From contig JAPVLO010001004.1 of the NCBI GenBank assembly GCA_027257055.1, forward strand, positions 62,001-126,000: 64,000 nucleotides of DNA, given 5' to 3'. Under the pieces are notes generated by a model. That model made no database searches. It was not told the DNA's origin and was given only the letters and a program-made list of their open reading frames with translations. Numbering within the stretch: position 1 is the stretch's first letter; every line of letters starts with the position of its first letter. This DNA comes from Cephalopachus bancanus (lineage: Eukaryota; Chordata; Mammalia; Primates; Tarsiidae). Positions 62,049 to 64,000 of this stretch are shown here, in pieces. The position numbers and the translations under genes are program-made.

Positions 62049-62277
62049 TTGTACATGCCCTTTGACAGAGCAATTCTACTTCTGGATATATATCTCCTTA
62101 GCACTACTCTCAGAGGTACACAAAGTAGATTGTATGAAAATGTTTATTGTAATATTGTAATAGACAGAAATTGAAAAAAACCTAAATGTCCATCAACAGG
62201 ACAACAGGTGCACGTTTTTGCACCTGAGGCGCACCTCCTACTCTGAAAAAAAAAATTAGAGGTAGAAAGAAAGAAAT

Positions 62278-62562
62278 GGCCAGGCGTGATGACTCACATC
62301 TGTAATCCCAGCCCTTTGGAAGGCAGAAGCTAGAGGATTGCCTGAGCCCAGAGGTTTGAGACCAGCCTGGGCAAGTTGGCAAGACCTCATCTCTACAATA
62401 AATCAAAAAATTAACCGAGTGTGGTGGTGCACATCTGTAGTTCCAGCTACTTGGAAGGCTGAGACAGCAGGATCACCTGAGCTCAGCAGGTCGAAGCTGC
62501 CGTGGAAGTTGCACTCTAACCTGAGTGACAGAGTGAGATTTGGACTCAAAAAAAAAAAAAAA
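62278..62562 (+). repeat. Alu SINE
   Basis: GGCCAGGCGTGATGACTC to GATTTGGACTC-A14; part of the right monomer is lost (GCCGTGGAAGTTGCACTC). Confidence 0.9.
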
Positions 62563-62762
62563 TGGGATAAGGTACAGGAAAGTATCCAAGGCAGTGTCTG
62601 GCAATGAATATTTGCTCAGCAAATATGTTTCCTTTTTCCTGCTTCACCCTTTCTCTTTCTTCTTTGAGAGAAAAGTGGCAGTGAGCAGGAAGTAGTAAGA
62701 GCCCAGAAACCAAACATCTGGTGTTTTAGTCTTTTGTACTGCTATAACAGAACAGAAATTTT

Positions 62763-63093
<331 letters not shown>

Positions 63094-63400
63094 TTATTTC
63101 TCACAGTTCTGGAACTGAGAAGCCTAAGATCAAGGCACTGGTAAGTTTGATCTCTGGTTCCAAGATGATACCTTGCTACTGCATCCTCAATACTATGTCC
63201 TCAAATGGAGAAGGCTGAAGGGCAAGAGAGCAAACCCATTCCTACAAGCACTTTTCATAGCAGCAGTAATCCATTCATGAGCATAGAGCCTCCCAAAACC
63301 TTCCAAAAGGTCTCACCTCCCAACACTGTTGTGTTGGAGATTGAGTTTTCAACACATGAATTTTGGGGGACACACTGAAATACCTGGGCATTTGAGCCTG

Positions 63401-64000
63401 TCCCTGGATGTCAATTGTTCTACTTGGAGGAGGTATCCCTGCTGGAAGACACCAAAAGTGAAAAAAAAGGCTCCTGGTTAGAGACCAACAAGGAGCCTCC
63501 ACACTCTGAATGTTTCTCATTGGGATGTGAGCTCTATTTGCTTCTCATGTTCCCAGTCCTTGTGCAGAGAGCTTGACCCAAGGAGTCCCATCGATGGGGC
63601 TGCCAGCTTGGCAGTCCTGGACTTAGTGAGACCATTCGCTCAAGGATCAGGAAAGGCTTTACCTCTCCTCTTGGAAAATCCAACACTATACTTGCCCAGA
63701 GATTCCCCTGGCTGCTCTGAGAATGGGCAACAGAGCTCAAGAATGCGAGGGCCAAGATGCCTGATGGCTGGATTATGGAAACTACCCTCCTTGTATAGGA
63801 ACAAAAAATATGAACACAAAGGCAGAGCTGCTGTTTTGTTGAGGACAGCCCCAATGCTAAGCTGAAGGATCTATAGCAGGGAAGTGCTCAGAAAGTCTTC
63901 TTTTCACTTGTTTCAGGCTTTATTTCTGCTGGGGCTCGGTAAGTTTAGCAAGCCTGGCTCAGCCTGATGAGGGCTAGTTCTGAAGATAGTAACCTCCAGG
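63401..64000. other. Intergenic, nothing assigned
   Basis: Frames on both strands at 63527-63865 overlap one another and show no family features. No PLP1 first exon was recognised. Confidence 0.45.

Larger units (their letters stand above)
60280..62220 (+). mobile_element. Old L1 (L1M-like) ORF2/3' remnant with three Alus inside
   Basis: AATGATATTGGGAAAACTGG near the start, GAAGAAATGTTCAACCTCAT and TTAGACAAATTAAG in the middle, and CCTAAATGTCCATCAACAGG at the end follow the L1 ORF2 C-terminal order. It is heavily decayed. Alus lie at 60594, 60942 and 61763. Confidence 0.7.

Noticed and set aside
62200..62225. 8-bp hairpin CAGGTGCA...TGCACCTG
   Set aside because: Short, and within the 3' part of an old L1; likely chance.
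63401..64000. PLP1 first exon expected by human gene order
   Set aside because: Human distances place PLP1 about 45 kb upstream of GLRA4, near the right edge, but I see no PLP1 exon or start context here; it probably lies just beyond.

Overview
This is nuclear DNA from a primate, read from a stretch of the X chromosome (Xq22-like). Two genes at the left fix the locus. GLRA4, the glycine receptor alpha-4 subunit, runs on the minus strand with eight coding exons between 17513 and 2071, all with GT-AG junctions and preserved phase. TMEM31 runs on the plus strand, with two coding exons at 1473-1571 and 2142-2549 giving 168 residues. TMEM31 exon 2 begins inside GLRA4 exon 8 on the opposite strand, so 79 bp encode two proteins. 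The last GLRA4 exon (M3-M4 loop, M4, stop) lies beyond the left edge. In human the gene PLP1 follows upstream of GLRA4, but I see no PLP1 exon here.

The Alus are dimeric, as in primates. Most share a dialect (CTCTACAATAAATC linker, TTCCAGCTACTTGGAAGGCTG, an ending CTCCAACTC) that is neither the human nor the lemur/galago form. I infer a non-anthropoid primate, most likely tarsier; that species call is a guess.

Layout: 1-2550 holds TMEM31 and the last visible GLRA4 exon. 2.5-17.5 kb is GLRA4 with intronic MER20, MER5-like, L2, MIR and Alu copies. 17.5-30 kb is intergenic, with Alus, L2/MIR, a CT-rich tract, a block that looks like a rearranged copy of two nearby sequences, and a perfect hairpin. 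30.25-35.82 kb is a nearly full-length L1 (minus) with 16-bp target duplications and about 240 bp of apparent 3'-transduced sequence, sitting inside an older LTR element. 35.8-54.8 kb is a nest of LTR elements: a 5'LTR-primer site-partial LTR remnant, a solo LTR with a 5-bp duplication, two copies of another LTR 14.9 kb apart, and a defective gammaretrovirus-like provirus (43137-48735) with two 410-bp LTRs. 55-64 kb is intergenic, with many Alus, an old L1 remnant, and a CG/CA alternating tract.

Only GLRA4 and TMEM31 look like functional host genes. The remaining coding-like stretches are decayed transposon genes or chance frames through Alus and simple repeats. No tRNA, rRNA, CRISPR or bacterial features are present.
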